The position numbers and the translations under genes are program-made. The notes beneath the pieces were generated by a model. The model ran no database searches. It was not told the DNA's origin and was given only the letters and a program-made list of their open reading frames with translations. Shown piece after piece: positions 53,281 through 61,954 of a stretch of DNA of 64,000 nucleotides. Positions within the stretch are counted from its first letter, which is position 1. Each line of letters begins with the position of its first letter. Source of the DNA: Micromonospora radicis (GTDB lineage: Bacteria; Actinomycetota; Actinomycetes; Mycobacteriales; Micromonosporaceae); assembly GCF_003583405.1 (NCBI RefSeq), contig NZ_QXEC01000002.1, positions 407,378 to 471,377 on the forward strand, read 5' to 3'.

Positions 53281-53853
53281 TCAGCCGGTGGTGGCGGGAC
53301 GGCGCTCCGGCAGGGCGGTGACGCCGGGGGGCGGCAGGCCGGCGGTGGAGGCCAGCAGCGTGCACCAGGCGTACAGGTGCGGGGTGAGGTCGACGCCGGT
53401 CGGCGTCCACGAGGCGCGGATCTCGATGTCGGCGGTGGCGGGCGGGCCGGCCAGGTCGCCGAACCGGTGCGAGGTGGTCTGGGTGATCGTTCCGCCGATC
53501 GCCCGGTAACCCGCCTCCTGGGCGTCGAGGGCGTCGGTTAGCCAGGTCCAGCCCACCCCGGCCAGCAGCGGATCGGCGGCCAGGTCGGCCTCCAGTTCGG
53601 CGGTGACGTACGTGACCAGCCGCAGGGTGCCCTGCCATGCCTCGTGTCCGGCCGGGTCGTGCAGCAGGATCAGCCGCCCGGTGGCCACCTCGTCGTCGTC
53701 GCGCAGCACCGACGCGGAGAGCGCGAAGGCGTACGGCGCGAGTCGTTGCGGCGCGCCCACCTCCTCCAGGCAGATCTCCGGACGGGGCGTGGCCGACCGG
53801 AGACCGGAGACCGCGCGGGCGAACGAATCCGGAAGCGCGATCGGGGGGGCCAT
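53281..53853 (-). CDS. DUF3000 family protein
   Basis: The 190-residue protein matches the actinobacterial DUF3000 pattern: LRSATPRPEICLEEVGAPQR, VGWTWLTDALDAQEAGYRA and IEIRASWTPTG. It usually lies next to RNase D and near hemE, as here; the function is unknown. The ATG at 53851-53853 has weak upstream signals. The gap to hemE (53854-54055) contains the divergent promoters and nothing else I can support. Confidence 0.88.
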   Translation of the reverse strand: MAPPIALPDSFARAVSGLRSATPRPEICLEEVGAPQRLAPYAFALSASVLRDDDEVATGRLILLHDPAGHEAWQGTLRLVTYVTAELEADLAADPLLAGVGWTWLTDALDAQEAGYRAIGGTITQTTSHRFGDLAGPPATADIEIRASWTPTGVDLTPHLYAWCTLLASTAGLPPPGVTALPERRPATTG

Positions 53854-54055
53854 GTCCGCAGCCTAAGCCGCCGCCCGCTGTCCGCCCGGGAGGGCACGCC
53901 GACGATCGACTCGCCGATGATCTCCGGCGGGCGGTGACCAAACCCGTCGCGACCCGTCCCGTGACGGTGTCAATGCGCCCGGGTGCCCTCGTTCCACGTC
54001 ACAAACAGGGCGGTGGGGGTGGGTGCGCGGATACCCGCGTGGCACGATGGCCGCG

Positions 54056-55153
54056 ATGACCACCGACAGCACGGGCACCGCCGCCCGAGACGACGCATCC
54101 CGCCCCGGCGGGCCCGCCGACTCGCCCTTCGTGCGGGCGTGTCGCCGCCGGTCCGTCCCGCACACCCCGGTCTGGTTCATGCGGCAGGCCGGCCGTTCCC
54201 TGCCGGAGTACCGCGAGATCCGGGCGAATGTGGCGATGCTGGAGTCCTGCCGCCGCCCCGAACTGGTCACCGAGATCACCCTCCAGCCCGTCCGCCGGCA
54301 CAACGTGGACGCGGCGATCCTGTTCAGCGACATCGTGGTGCCGGTCGCCGCGGCCGGGGTCGACCTGGACATCGTGCCCGGCACCGGGCCGGTGGTGGCC
54401 GAGCCGGTGCGTACCGCCGCCGACGTACAGCGGATCCGGCTGATCGGCCGCGACGACGTCCCGTACGTGGACGAGGCGGTCCGGCTGCTGGTCAAGGAGC
54501 TGGGCGACACCCCGCTGATCGGCTTCGCCGGTGCCCCGTTCACCCTGGCCAGCTACCTGGTCGAGGGCGGGCCGTCGCGTACCCACGCGAAGACCAAGGC
54601 GCTGATGTACGGCGAGCCCGAGCTGTGGCACGCCCTGGCCGATCGACTGGCCGAGGTGACCCTGGCGTTCCTGCGGGTTCAGATCGACGCCGGAGTCAGC
54701 GCGGTGCAGCTCTTCGACTCCTGGGCCGGTGCGCTCTCCGAGGCCGACTACCGCCGGTTCGTGCTGCCGCACTCGACGAAGGTGCTCGCCGGGCTCGCCG
54801 ACGCGGGTGTACCGCGGATCCACTTCGGGGTGGGCACCGCCGAACTGCTCGGCGCGATGGGCGAGGCCGGCGCCGACGTGGTCGGCGTCGACTGGCGCAC
54901 CCCGCTGGACGTCGCGACCGGCCGGATCGGGCCGGACAAGGCGGTGCAGGGCAACCTCGACCCGTGCGTGCTGTTCGCACCGTGGCCGGTGATCGAGGCC
55001 GAGGTACGCCGGATCCTCGACCAGGGCCGGGCCGCGCCGGGGCACGTGTTCAACCTCGGCCACGGCGTGCTGCCGGAGACCGATCCGGAGGTGCTCACCC
55101 GGGTGGTCGCCCTGGTGCACGAGCTGTCCGGCCGGCCCGCCGACCGGGACTGA
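54056..55153 (+). CDS. hemE: Uroporphyrinogen decarboxylase
   Basis: HemE converts uroporphyrinogen III to coproporphyrinogen III in heme synthesis. The 365-residue protein has [19 protein letters not shown], the catalytic Asp in [25 protein letters not shown] and a C-terminal [16 protein letters not shown]. The ATG at 54056 lies 7 bases after CACGAT (54043-54048), suggesting a leaderless mRNA; an ATG at 54047 is alternative. It leads a three-gene operon that follows the coproporphyrin-dependent route of actinobacteria. Confidence 0.96.
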   Translation: MTTDSTGTAARDDASRPGGPADSPFVRACRRRSVPHTPVWFMRQAGRSLPEYREIRANVAMLESCRRPELVTEITLQPVRRHNVDAAILFSDIVVPVAAAGVDLDIVPGTGPVVAEPVRTAADVQRIRLIGRDDVPYVDEAVRLLVKELGDTPLIGFAGAPFTLASYLVEGGPSRTHAKTKALMYGEPELWHALADRLAEVTLAFLRVQIDAGVSAVQLFDSWAGALSEADYRRFVLPHSTKVLAGLADAGVPRIHFGVGTAELLGAMGEAGADVVGVDWRTPLDVATGRIGPDKAVQGNLDPCVLFAPWPVIEAEVRRILDQGRAAPGHVFNLGHGVLPETDPEVLTRVVALVHELSGRPADRD

Positions 55154-55158
55154 CCGGC

Positions 55159-56568
55159 GTGGCGACGCGGTGGCGGGTGGCGGTGGTCGGTGGCGGCATC
55201 ACCGGCCTGGCCGCCGCGGTCCGGTTGCGCGACCGCGCACCCGCCGGCACCGAGATCACCGTGTACGAGCAGTCCGGCGCGCTCGGCGGCAAGCTGCGCA
55301 CCGGTGAGCTGGCCGGCGGCCCGGTGGAGTTCGGCGCCGAGTCGTTCCTGATGCGTGACCCGGCCGGTGGCGAGTCCGCGGCGGTGACCCTGGTCCGCCG
55401 GCTCGGCCTGGCCGACCGGATCGTGCACCCGAGTGTCGGGCAGGCGGCGCTCGTCGTCGACGACGAACTGCGGCCCATCCCCGGCGGCACGCTGGTGGGC
55501 GTACCCGGTGATCTGGACAGGGTGGCGGCGGTGGCCCGGCCGACTCCGGCGGCCGACCGGGACGAGGGCCGGCCGCTGCTCGGCCCGGACCAGGATGTCT
55601 CCGTCGGCGCGCTGGTCCGCGCCCGGTTCGGTGACGAGGTGGTCGACCGGCTGGTCGACCCGATGCTCGGCGGGGTGTACGCGGGCCGCGCCGACGACCT
55701 GTCCCTGGCCACCACGATGCCGGCCCTGGCCCGTGCCGCCCGTACCCGGCACACGCTGCTCGACGCGGTCCGGGCGGCGCAGGCCGCCGCGTCCCGCGCC
55801 CCGGGCGAGCCGGTCTTCGGCACCCTCGACGGCGGGCTGACCGCCCTGGTCCAGGCCGCCGCGACGGCCAGCGGGGCGACCGTACGCGACAACGCGACGG
55901 TCCGTGGGCTGACCCCGACCGGCGCCGGTTGGCGGCTCACCGTCGGGCCGACCCGCGACCCCGAACACGTCGACGTCGACGCCGTCGTGCTGGCCGTGCC
56001 GGCCCGGCCGGCGGCCCGGCTGCTCGCCGGCTTCGCCGAACCGGTGGCGGCGGGCGTCGGCGAACTGGACTACGCCAGCGTCGCGCTGGTCACCCTGGCG
56101 CTGCCCGAGCCGGCGTTGCCGCAGCTCTCCGGTTTCCTGGTGCCTAGCACCGAGGGCCTGCTGATCAAGGCGTCGACGTTCTTCACCACCAAGTGGGGGC
56201 ACCTACGGCGGCCGGACGGGCTGGCGCTGGTGCGTGCCTCGGTCGGCCGGTACGGCGACGAGGCCCAGCTGCAACGCTCCGACCAGGACCTCGCCGCCGT
56301 GGTGCACCGGGAGTTGTCGGCGGTGCTCGACAGGCCGCTGCCCGACCCGGTCGCCGGGCACGTGCAGCGGTGGGGTGGGGCGTTGCCGCAGTACACCCCC
56401 GGTCACCTGGACCGGGTGGCCGCCGCGCGCTCGGCACTGGGGTCGGCGCATCCGACGCTGCGGCTGGCCGGCGCGGGCTACGACGGCGTCGGCATCCCGG
56501 TCTGCGTCCGCTCCGGCGAGACGGCGGCCGAGGAGATCATCATGGCACTGGGAGGATCGGGTAGATGA
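55159..56568 (+). CDS. hemY: Coproporphyrinogen III/protoporphyrinogen oxidase (HemY/CgoX type)
   Basis: This FAD enzyme oxidises coproporphyrinogen III to coproporphyrin III in Gram-positive heme synthesis. The 469-residue protein has the dinucleotide motif [17 protein letters not shown], the acidic residue in [13 protein letters not shown], and the C-terminal FAD segment [16 protein letters not shown]. The GTG at 55159 is 5 bases after the hemE stop. Because hemQ follows directly, the coproporphyrin rather than protoporphyrin substrate is more likely. Confidence 0.92.
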   Translation: MATRWRVAVVGGGITGLAAAVRLRDRAPAGTEITVYEQSGALGGKLRTGELAGGPVEFGAESFLMRDPAGGESAAVTLVRRLGLADRIVHPSVGQAALVVDDELRPIPGGTLVGVPGDLDRVAAVARPTPAADRDEGRPLLGPDQDVSVGALVRARFGDEVVDRLVDPMLGGVYAGRADDLSLATTMPALARAARTRHTLLDAVRAAQAAASRAPGEPVFGTLDGGLTALVQAAATASGATVRDNATVRGLTPTGAGWRLTVGPTRDPEHVDVDAVVLAVPARPAARLLAGFAEPVAAGVGELDYASVALVTLALPEPALPQLSGFLVPSTEGLLIKASTFFTTKWGHLRRPDGLALVRASVGRYGDEAQLQRSDQDLAAVVHRELSAVLDRPLPDPVAGHVQRWGGALPQYTPGHLDRVAAARSALGSAHPTLRLAGAGYDGVGIPVCVRSGETAAEEIIMALGGSGR

Positions 56569-57266
56569 CCGAGCAGACCAACGCGGCCCGGCTGCGGGAA
56601 CTCAACGACACCATCCGCTACACGATGTGGTCGGTGTTCCGCGCCAGCGCGCCGCTGCCGTCACTGCGGGACAACGTCACCGGCGAGGTCGAGTCGCTGA
56701 TCGAGGAGCTGGCCGGCAAGGACGTGGTGGTCCGGGGCACGTACGACGTGGCCGGGCTGCGCGCCGACGCGGACCTGATGATCTGGTGGCACTCCGCGTC
56801 CAGCGACGACCTGCAGGACGCCTACCTGCGGTTCCGCCGGACCACGCTGGGCCGGGCGATGACCCCGGTCTGGTCGCAGATGGCGCTGCACCGGCCGGCC
56901 GAGTTCAACAAGAGCCACGTTCCGGCGTTCCTCGCCGGTGAGCAGGCCCGTGCCTACCTCTGCGTCTACCCGTTCGTCCGCTCGTACGACTGGTACCTGC
57001 TGCCCGACGCCGAGCGTCGGGAGCTACTCGCCGAGCACGGCCAGATGGCCCGGGGCTACCCGGACGTACGCGCCAACACGGTCGCCTCGTTCGCGCTCGG
57101 CGACTACGAGTGGATGCTCGCCTTCGAGGCCGACGAGCTGCACCGCATCGTCGACCTGATGCGTGACCTGCGGGCCTCACGGGCCCGGCTGCACGTGCGC
57201 GAGGAGGTTCCGTTCTACACGGGTCGCCGGCGCCCGATCGCCGACATCATCACCGCCCTCGGCTGA
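56565..57266 (+). CDS. hemQ: Coproheme decarboxylase (HemQ/ChdC)
   Basis: HemQ decarboxylates coproheme to heme b with hydrogen peroxide, the last step of the coproporphyrin-dependent pathway. The 233-residue chlorite-dismutase-family protein has [15 protein letters not shown], the catalytic Tyr region [13 protein letters not shown], the heme-side [17 protein letters not shown] and [11 protein letters not shown]. The ATG overlaps the hemY stop as ATGA. Confidence 0.93.
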   Translation: MTEQTNAARLRELNDTIRYTMWSVFRASAPLPSLRDNVTGEVESLIEELAGKDVVVRGTYDVAGLRADADLMIWWHSASSDDLQDAYLRFRRTTLGRAMTPVWSQMALHRPAEFNKSHVPAFLAGEQARAYLCVYPFVRSYDWYLLPDAERRELLAEHGQMARGYPDVRANTVASFALGDYEWMLAFEADELHRIVDLMRDLRASRARLHVREEVPFYTGRRRPIADIITALG

Positions 57267-57334
57267 CGCGGGGCGGGACCGGCGGACCGGCCGGGGTCGC
57301 GCCCGAGGGAGAGGGGCGCGACCCCGGCCGGGGT

Positions 57335-58417
57335 TCAGGCGGTCGCCGTGCAGGTCAACGTCGGGGTACTGGTGCTGGAGCCGGAGCCCAGGAAGCCGAA
57401 CGTGGTGCTGGCTCCGGAGCCGAGACTGCCGTTGTAGCCGACGTTGGTGGCGGTCACCGTGTTGCCGCTGGAACTGACGGTGGCGTTCCAGGCCTGGCTG
57501 ACCTGTTGGCCGTTGCCGTACGTCCAGGTCACCCGCCAGCCCTGGATCGCCGCGTTGCCCGCGGTCACCTGCACCTCACCCTGGAACCCACCCGACCAGG
57601 TCGAGGTGACCCGGTAGGTGGCCGAGCAGGCGCCGGCCGGCGGCGGGTTGCTCGGCGGGGGCGTGGTGGGCGGCACGGTGGTGGGCGGGGGAGTGGTCGG
57701 CGGCGCCGTGGTGGGCGGTGGCGTGCTGCCGCCACCGAACTGCACGTCGCTGCAGATGTAGTACGACTGGTCGAAGTGGCTGGCCTGCCAGATGGTGTAG
57801 ATGACGTGCCGGCCGGTACGACCGGGGGCGTTCACCGGGATCTCGATGGACACCCCGTCGACCTCCCGCTGCCACTGCGAGGCGGGGGTGTTGCCGATCT
57901 GCCCGACCAGTTCCAGGTCGGACCAGGCCAGCGGCTTGGTCAGCGGATCGTAGCCCTGCCGGGTCGCGTACACCCGGATGTAGTCGGCGCCGTGGCTGGC
58001 CTGGTCGAAGAACTTCAGCCGGAAGTTGTTGGCGACCGGGGTGGTCCGCCAGGCACCGACCGCGTCCATGGCGTTGTACCGCCCGCTCTCGGTGCGGCCG
58101 CCCGAGCAGAGCTGGCCGTTCGGGATCGCGGCCTGGTGGTTGCCGGCCACGCCCTCGCGGAACAGGCCGTTCCAGTTCCACATGGCGTTCGGGTTGGCCT
58201 GCCAGGCCTGCCAGCACATCGGGTCCTCGGTGGCCATCCGGGGGTTCTGGAAGTCACCGCCCCAGCGCTGCCAACAGCCGTAGTTGCGCGACGCGGGGTT
58301 CACCACCGAGCCGTGTGCCGAGGCGGGTTTGACCAGCGCGGTGCTGAGCAGCAGCATGGCGACGGCCGCGACGGCCAGCAGCCACCCGGTGCGGGATGAT
58401 CTGATCAGGTTGGACAT
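57335..58417 (-). CDS. Secreted AA10 lytic polysaccharide monooxygenase with CBM2
   Basis: This copper enzyme oxidatively breaks crystalline polysaccharide outside the cell. The 360-residue protein has a signal peptide ending ASA before His35, the N-terminal copper ligand; the second brace His is His142 in DQASHGADYIRVY. The catalytic domain (35-228) is followed by a Pro/Thr linker (TPPPTTAPPTTPPPTT...) and a cellulose-binding CBM2 domain with STWSGGFQGEVQVTAGNAAI and AWNATVSSSGNTV. Cellulose or mixed cellulose/chitin is the likely substrate. A promoter (TTGACG, 18 bases, CATTCT) lies about 110 bases upstream. Its 3' end is 68 bases from the converging hemQ gene. Confidence 0.93.
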   Translation of the reverse strand: MSNLIRSSRTGWLLAVAAVAMLLLSTALVKPASAHGSVVNPASRNYGCWQRWGGDFQNPRMATEDPMCWQAWQANPNAMWNWNGLFREGVAGNHQAAIPNGQLCSGGRTESGRYNAMDAVGAWRTTPVANNFRLKFFDQASHGADYIRVYATRQGYDPLTKPLAWSDLELVGQIGNTPASQWQREVDGVSIEIPVNAPGRTGRHVIYTIWQASHFDQSYYICSDVQFGGGSTPPPTTAPPTTPPPTTVPPTTPPPSNPPPAGACSATYRVTSTWSGGFQGEVQVTAGNAAIQGWRVTWTYGNGQQVSQAWNATVSSSGNTVTATNVGYNGSLGSGASTTFGFLGSGSSTSTPTLTCTATA

Positions 58418-58523
58418 GGAGCCCCCAGGGGGAGTCGTCGGATCGCGACATCGCCCGGACGCTCGGGAGTTGCCCCTCCCGGGCCGGTCGGCGCGTGGCA
58501 CCGTTGTGCTGGCTCCGTCCGGA

Positions 58524-58553
58524 AGAATGGCACAAAACATCGCCTTCCGTCAA
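58524..58553 (-). promoter_or_regulatory. Promoter of the CBM2-type monooxygenase gene
   Basis: On the minus strand TTGACG (58548-58553) and CATTCT (58524-58529) are separated by 18 bases. The 5' leader would be about 100 bases. The boxes lie just before the neighbouring GNAT gene ends at 58573. Confidence 0.5.
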
Positions 58554-58572
58554 TGGTGGCGGAGGGTGTGGT

Positions 58573-59013
58573 TCAGCGGTCGCGGCGCATCGGGGTGTGC
58601 GGGATGCCGTCCTCGACGTACTCGGGGCCGCTGACCGTGAAGCCGTGCCGGGCGTAGAAGCCGACCAGATGCGACTGGGCGTCGAGCACGCACGGACCGT
58701 CGCCGACCTCGGCCAGCGCCGCGGTCATCAACCGCCCGGCATGGCCACTGCCGCGCGCCGACGGCGCCACCACCACCCGTCCGATCCGGGCCACGCCGCC
58801 GGGGTCGGCCAGGATCCGCAGGTACGCCAGGGGAGCTCCGTCGTGGGCCAGCCAGAGGTGCCGGGTGCCGGGCTCCACGTCCCGGCCGTCGAGCTCCGGG
58901 TACGCGCACTCCTGCTCGACCACGAACACGTCGACCCGCAGTCTCAGTAGGTCGTGGAAGGTGCGGGCGTCCAGGTCGGCGAAGCCGGCGACCCGCAGTT
59001 CGGTGCTCGACAT
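58573..59013 (-). CDS. GNAT acetyltransferase, ElaA-like
   Basis: The 146-residue protein has LLRLRVDVFVVEQECAYPEL, a typical ElaA start, the acetyl-CoA loop VVAPSARGSGHAGRLM, and FYARHGFTVSGPEYVEDGIP. Substrate unknown. The ATG is at 59011-59013. It is convergent with nothing, and the gap of 142 bases upstream contains a family B palindrome. Confidence 0.9.
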   Translation of the reverse strand: MSSTELRVAGFADLDARTFHDLLRLRVDVFVVEQECAYPELDGRDVEPGTRHLWLAHDGAPLAYLRILADPGGVARIGRVVVAPSARGSGHAGRLMTAALAEVGDGPCVLDAQSHLVGFYARHGFTVSGPEYVEDGIPHTPMRRDR

Positions 59014-59060
59014 CCCGCCAGGCTAGGACGTCGCGGACCACCCGCAACCCCCGCCACCAC

Positions 59061-59130
59061 GCGATCTTGAACCTTCGGTCGCCGACCTGGGCGAAACATC
59101 CCCTGTGCGGGACGGAAAGTGCAAGATCTC
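59061..59130. repeat. Dispersed imperfect palindrome, family B copy 2
   Basis: GATCTTGAACCTTCGGTC (left) and GACGGAAAGTGCAAGATC (right) are imperfect inverted repeats. Its reverse complement shares CTTGCACTT, CCGTC and GCCC positions with the copies at 16272-16346 and 63722-63797. Confidence 0.8.
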
Positions 59131-59155
59131 GAGAGGTGGCCGGGGCGCGCGTCGG

Positions 59156-59425
59156 TCAGGCGGGGCGGGCGCCGACGGTGTCGCGGATCTCGGCGCCCTG
59201 TTCGGCCTCCACCGCGCGGGCGCAGTGGCCGCAGCAGAAGAAGCGCCCGGAGACCTCCACCCCGTGCCCGATGATCTTCACCTGGCAGTGCTCGCAGATC
59301 GGGGCCAGCTTGTGCGCGGCGCACTCGAAGCTGTCGAAGGTGTGTACGTCGCCGCTGACCGTACGCACCTCGAAGGCCAGCCAGTAGTCGTTGCCGCAGA
59401 CCTCGCACGTCGCCACGACGCTCAT
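59156..59425 (-). CDS. Small zinc-ribbon protein of unknown function
   Basis: The 89-residue protein has three cysteine clusters: CEVCGNDYW near the start, ICEHCQVKIIGHG in the middle and FFCCGHCARA near the end, plus a conserved FDSFECAAHKLAP. It probably binds zinc. The ATG at 59423-59425 has CGGAGGG directly adjacent, which is too close, so the GTG three codons later may be used instead. No named family is recognised. A 5' region with no gene (59426-59605) separates it from the divergent glycan-binding gene. Confidence 0.65.
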   Translation of the reverse strand: MSVVATCEVCGNDYWLAFEVRTVSGDVHTFDSFECAAHKLAPICEHCQVKIIGHGVEVSGRFFCCGHCARAVEAEQGAEIRDTVGARPA

Positions 59426-59605
59426 CCCTCCGCAAGCCGGTGTTTGGCCCAGCCTGCGGCAGGTCGCGGGTGGGTTCGGTGGGAAGTGGGACGGATCCCC
59501 CGGAAGGGGCGGCGTGTCGCCCCCGCGTGTCGGCCGTTGTACCAGGTGACCTGGCCGGTGGCGGCGGCCCGGCCCCGCCTCCGGCAACCAACCGGGAGGA
59601 AGATG

Positions 59606-59881
59606 ATGATCAAACGAAACCGGCTCTTCGGCAGTCAGACCCGGGTCACCTTCTGCCTTCCGCGGGACGCCCCGCCCGGCACGGTGAGCGTGGTGGGCTC
59701 CTTCAACGGATGGCGGCCCGGTGAGCACGTGCTGGTGGCCCGCCGTGACGGCACCCGGACGGTGACCGTACGCCTCGGCCCGGGGCGGCACCGGTTCCGG
59801 TACCTGGCCACCGGTGGCGTGTGGTTCGACGACGAGTCCGCCGACCGGGTGGACGACCAGGGTGGCCTGCTGGTGCTCTGA
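59606..59881 (+). CDS. Stand-alone glycogen-binding (CBM48/isoamylase N-terminal) domain protein
   Basis: The 91-residue protein is one early-set immunoglobulin-like domain: RVTFCLPRDAPPGTVSVVGS, FNGWRPGEHVLVARRDGTRT, PGRHRFRYLATGGVWFDDES. This is the CBM48 or AMPK-type glycogen-recognition fold found in starch enzymes, here without a catalytic partner. GGGAGGA precedes the ATG at 59606; the ATG at 59603 is too close to the site. It may target a partner enzyme to glycogen or act as a regulator. Confidence 0.8.
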   Translation: MIKRNRLFGSQTRVTFCLPRDAPPGTVSVVGSFNGWRPGEHVLVARRDGTRTVTVRLGPGRHRFRYLATGGVWFDDESADRVDDQGGLLVL

Positions 59882-59909
59882 GGGCCCGCTAGCGGCTGCC
59901 TTTATTGAC

Positions 59910-59925
59910 AGTGGTCTTTACTGTT
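59910..59925 (+). promoter_or_regulatory. DasR-like half-site before the chitin-type monooxygenase
   Basis: AGTGGTCTTTACTGTT overlaps the promoter region TTGACA (59905-59910). Its left half matches the DasR box consensus as I recall it (A-TGGTCTAGACCA-T), but the right half is weak. It is 60-80 bases upstream of the monooxygenase gene, where Streptomyces chitin genes carry such sites. Confidence 0.4.
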
Positions 59926-59988
59926 AACAAGGTTTAAATTATGTTGGTGGCACCTCACCAGGCAACACGCCGCAAAGGAGCCGCCGTC

Positions 59989-60729
59989 ATGCGTCGAAGA
60001 ATCACCCTTCCGCTCGTCGCGACGGGCGCCATGCTCGCGACCCTGGCCGTCGCCACCCCCGCCCAGGCCCACGGGTACGTCTCGGCACCGCCCAGCCGCC
60101 AGGCGCTCTGCGCCCAGAACCGAGTCCCCGACTGCGGGCAGATCAGGTGGGAACCGCAGAGCGTGGAGGGCCCCAAGGGGCTGCGTAACTGCCACGCCAA
60201 CATCTCGCACTTCGCCGTCCTCAACGACGACAGCCGGGGCTGGCCGGCCACCTCGGTCGGCACCACGGTGACCTTCACCTGGGTCAACACCGCGCTGCAC
60301 GCCACCCGCGACTGGGAGTACTTCATCGGCAACACCCGGGTGGCGGTGTTCAGCGGTGGCGGTCGCCAACCGGGCTCCACCGTCTCGCACACGGTCAACC
60401 TCTCCGGCTACTCCGGCCGGCAGAAGCTGCTGGCGGTCTGGAACATCTCCGACACCGCCAACGCCTTCTACTCCTGCGTCGACCTGCAGATCGGCGGAGG
60501 TGGCGGCACCCCCACGCCCAGTCCGACCCCGACCAGCCCGCCGCCGCCCACCCCGACGGCCACCCCGACCAGCAACCCGCCGGCCGGTGGCACCTGGACC
60601 GCCGGGCGCGCGTACGCCGTCGGCGACCAGGTCACCTACGGCGGGCGTACGTACCGCTGCCGGCAGGCGCACACCGCCATCGCCGGCTGGGAGCCGCCGA
60701 ACGTACCGGCGCTGTGGACCCTGCTGTGA
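59989..60729 (+). CDS. Secreted AA10 lytic polysaccharide monooxygenase with CBM5/12
   Basis: The 246-residue protein has a signal peptide ending PAQA before the copper ligand His28; the second brace His is His104 in TALHATRDWEYF. The short catalytic domain (28-168) with EPQSVEGPKGL and FAVLNDDSRGW resembles small chitin-active AA10 enzymes. A Pro/Thr linker (PSPTPTSPPPPT...) leads to a chitin-binding CBM5/12 module (TAGRAYAVGDQVTYGGRTYR). AAAGGAG precedes the ATG. The next frame's GTG overlaps its stop codon. Confidence 0.93.
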   Translation: MRRRITLPLVATGAMLATLAVATPAQAHGYVSAPPSRQALCAQNRVPDCGQIRWEPQSVEGPKGLRNCHANISHFAVLNDDSRGWPATSVGTTVTFTWVNTALHATRDWEYFIGNTRVAVFSGGGRQPGSTVSHTVNLSGYSGRQKLLAVWNISDTANAFYSCVDLQIGGGGGTPTPSPTPTSPPPPTPTATPTSNPPAGGTWTAGRAYAVGDQVTYGGRTYRCRQAHTAIAGWEPPNVPALWTLL

Positions 60730-61388
60730 CCAGCGGGAGGTGCGGTCGGACCCGGCCGCACCTCCCGTCGGTCCGGCGCCCGGCGCACCGTGACCGGGTG
60801 CTGGTCGGCTGGCTGGCGGCAGCGCTGATCGTCGCGCTGGGCGCCGCCGGATGCGGCGGGCCACCGACGGCCGGTGCGACCCCGGCACCACCGGTCGTCG
60901 CAACACCGGCACCCGTCGCGTCCGCAACCCCCGGCGTGGCCGAGATGACCGGCATCGACCTGCTGTTCCTGTCGATGACCGCCGGACACACCGAGCAGAC
61001 CCTGGAGATCGTCCGACTGGTCCGGGACCGGCTCGCCGACACCGAACTGCGGACCCTGGTCGCCGCCATCGAGGTAACCGAGGCCGACGAACTGGCCACT
61101 GCCCGGGACTGGCTGGCCCAGGCCGGGCGCACTGCCCGCGCCGACGACCACACCGGCCACGGCACCGGCCCGGACCAACTGGCCCGGCTGCGCACCGCCG
61201 TGGACGGCGAGGTGGACGCGGTACTGATCGAGGTGCTCAGCGCTCACCAGCGGGGCGCCGCCGACCTGGCCCGGGCCCACCTGGCCGCCGGCACTGACGA
61301 ACGGGTACGCGACCTGGCCCGGCGGATCGAGCAGTCGCGTACCGCCCAGGTGGCGCTGCTGGCCGCCCGCCCGGCGGCCGCCGGCTGA
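60726..61388 (+). CDS. Secreted DUF305-type lipoprotein
   Basis: The 220-residue protein contains a hydrophobic segment followed by a lipobox-like GAAGC and a Thr/Pro-rich stretch, then a DUF305-like helical domain with LLFLSMTAGHTEQTLEIV, HGTGPDQLARL and the His in LSAHQRGAADLARAHL. DUF305 proteins usually carry several metal-suited His residues; this one has only a few of them. The frame starts at GTG 60726 (overlapping the previous stop) or GTG 60798, which gives a standard short lipoprotein signal. Function unknown. Confidence 0.65.
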   Translation: MTSGRCGRTRPHLPSVRRPAHRDRVLVGWLAAALIVALGAAGCGGPPTAGATPAPPVVATPAPVASATPGVAEMTGIDLLFLSMTAGHTEQTLEIVRLVRDRLADTELRTLVAAIEVTEADELATARDWLAQAGRTARADDHTGHGTGPDQLARLRTAVDGEVDAVLIEVLSAHQRGAADLARAHLAAGTDERVRDLARRIEQSRTAQVALLAARPAAAG

Positions 61389-61403
61389 CTGGTGCCCAGT
61401 GCC

Positions 61404-61486
61404 CAGTGCGTGGCGCCCAGTGCCCGGCGCTCAGTGCGTGGCGTCCGGTGCTCGGGCGCTCAGTGCGCGGTACCGGGTGCCGGGCC
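61404..61486. repeat. Three tandem copies of a ~28-base unit
   Basis: CAGTGCGTGGCGCCCAGTGC... (61404-61431), CAGTGCGTGGCGTCCGGTGC... (61432-61460) and CAGTGCGCGGTACCGGGTGC... (61461-61486) are related units between the convergent DUF305-type and msrB genes. Confidence 0.85.
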
Positions 61487-61496
61487 GGGGGTGGGG

Positions 61497-61907
61497 TCAG
61501 GGGTTGCTGGGGTCCAGGCGGATGGAGAGCGAGTTCACGCAGTGCCGGGTGTCCTTCGGGGTGAAGCCCTCGCCTCGGAACACGTGCCCGAGATGGCTGT
61601 CGCAGCGGGCACAGCGGATCTCGGTGCGGCGCATGCCGAGTGAGTTGTCCTCGATCTCCCTGATCGCACCCGGGATGGCGTCGTCGAAGCTCGGCCACCC
61701 ACAGTGCGAGTCGAACTTCGTGTCACTCGGGTACAACTCCGCGCCGCAGGCCCGGCACCGGTACATGCCCGGCGTCTTGGTGTCGACGTACTCTCCGGTC
61801 CACGCCGGCTCGGTGCCGTGCTCACGCAGCACCCGGAACTCCGCGGGGCTGAGCCGGACCCGCCACTCGTCCTCGGTGCGGGGCAGTTCACTGTCGGGAA
61901 GAGTCAC
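61497..61907 (-). CDS. msrB: Peptide-methionine (R)-S-oxide reductase
   Basis: MsrB repairs oxidised methionine using a reductant such as thioredoxin. The 136-residue protein has the catalytic Cys in TRHCVNSLSIRLDP, zinc ligands in YRCRACGAELYP and IRCARCDSHLGHVF, and the core KFDSHCGWPSFDDAI. The GTG at 61905-61907 has no ribosome-binding site but lies 6 bases after TACCGT, suggesting a leaderless mRNA. It is divergent from the LigD-type polymerase gene, 47 bases away. Confidence 0.93.
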   Translation of the reverse strand: MTLPDSELPRTEDEWRVRLSPAEFRVLREHGTEPAWTGEYVDTKTPGMYRCRACGAELYPSDTKFDSHCGWPSFDDAIPGAIREIEDNSLGMRRTEIRCARCDSHLGHVFRGEGFTPKDTRHCVNSLSIRLDPSNP

Positions 61908-61954
61908 GTGCCAACGGTACGTCGAACGTCGGACCCATCGCATATGGTCGCGAA

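Noticed and set aside
59910..59925. Full DasR box
   Set aside because: Only the left half fits the consensus, so it is listed as a weak candidate rather than a confirmed site.
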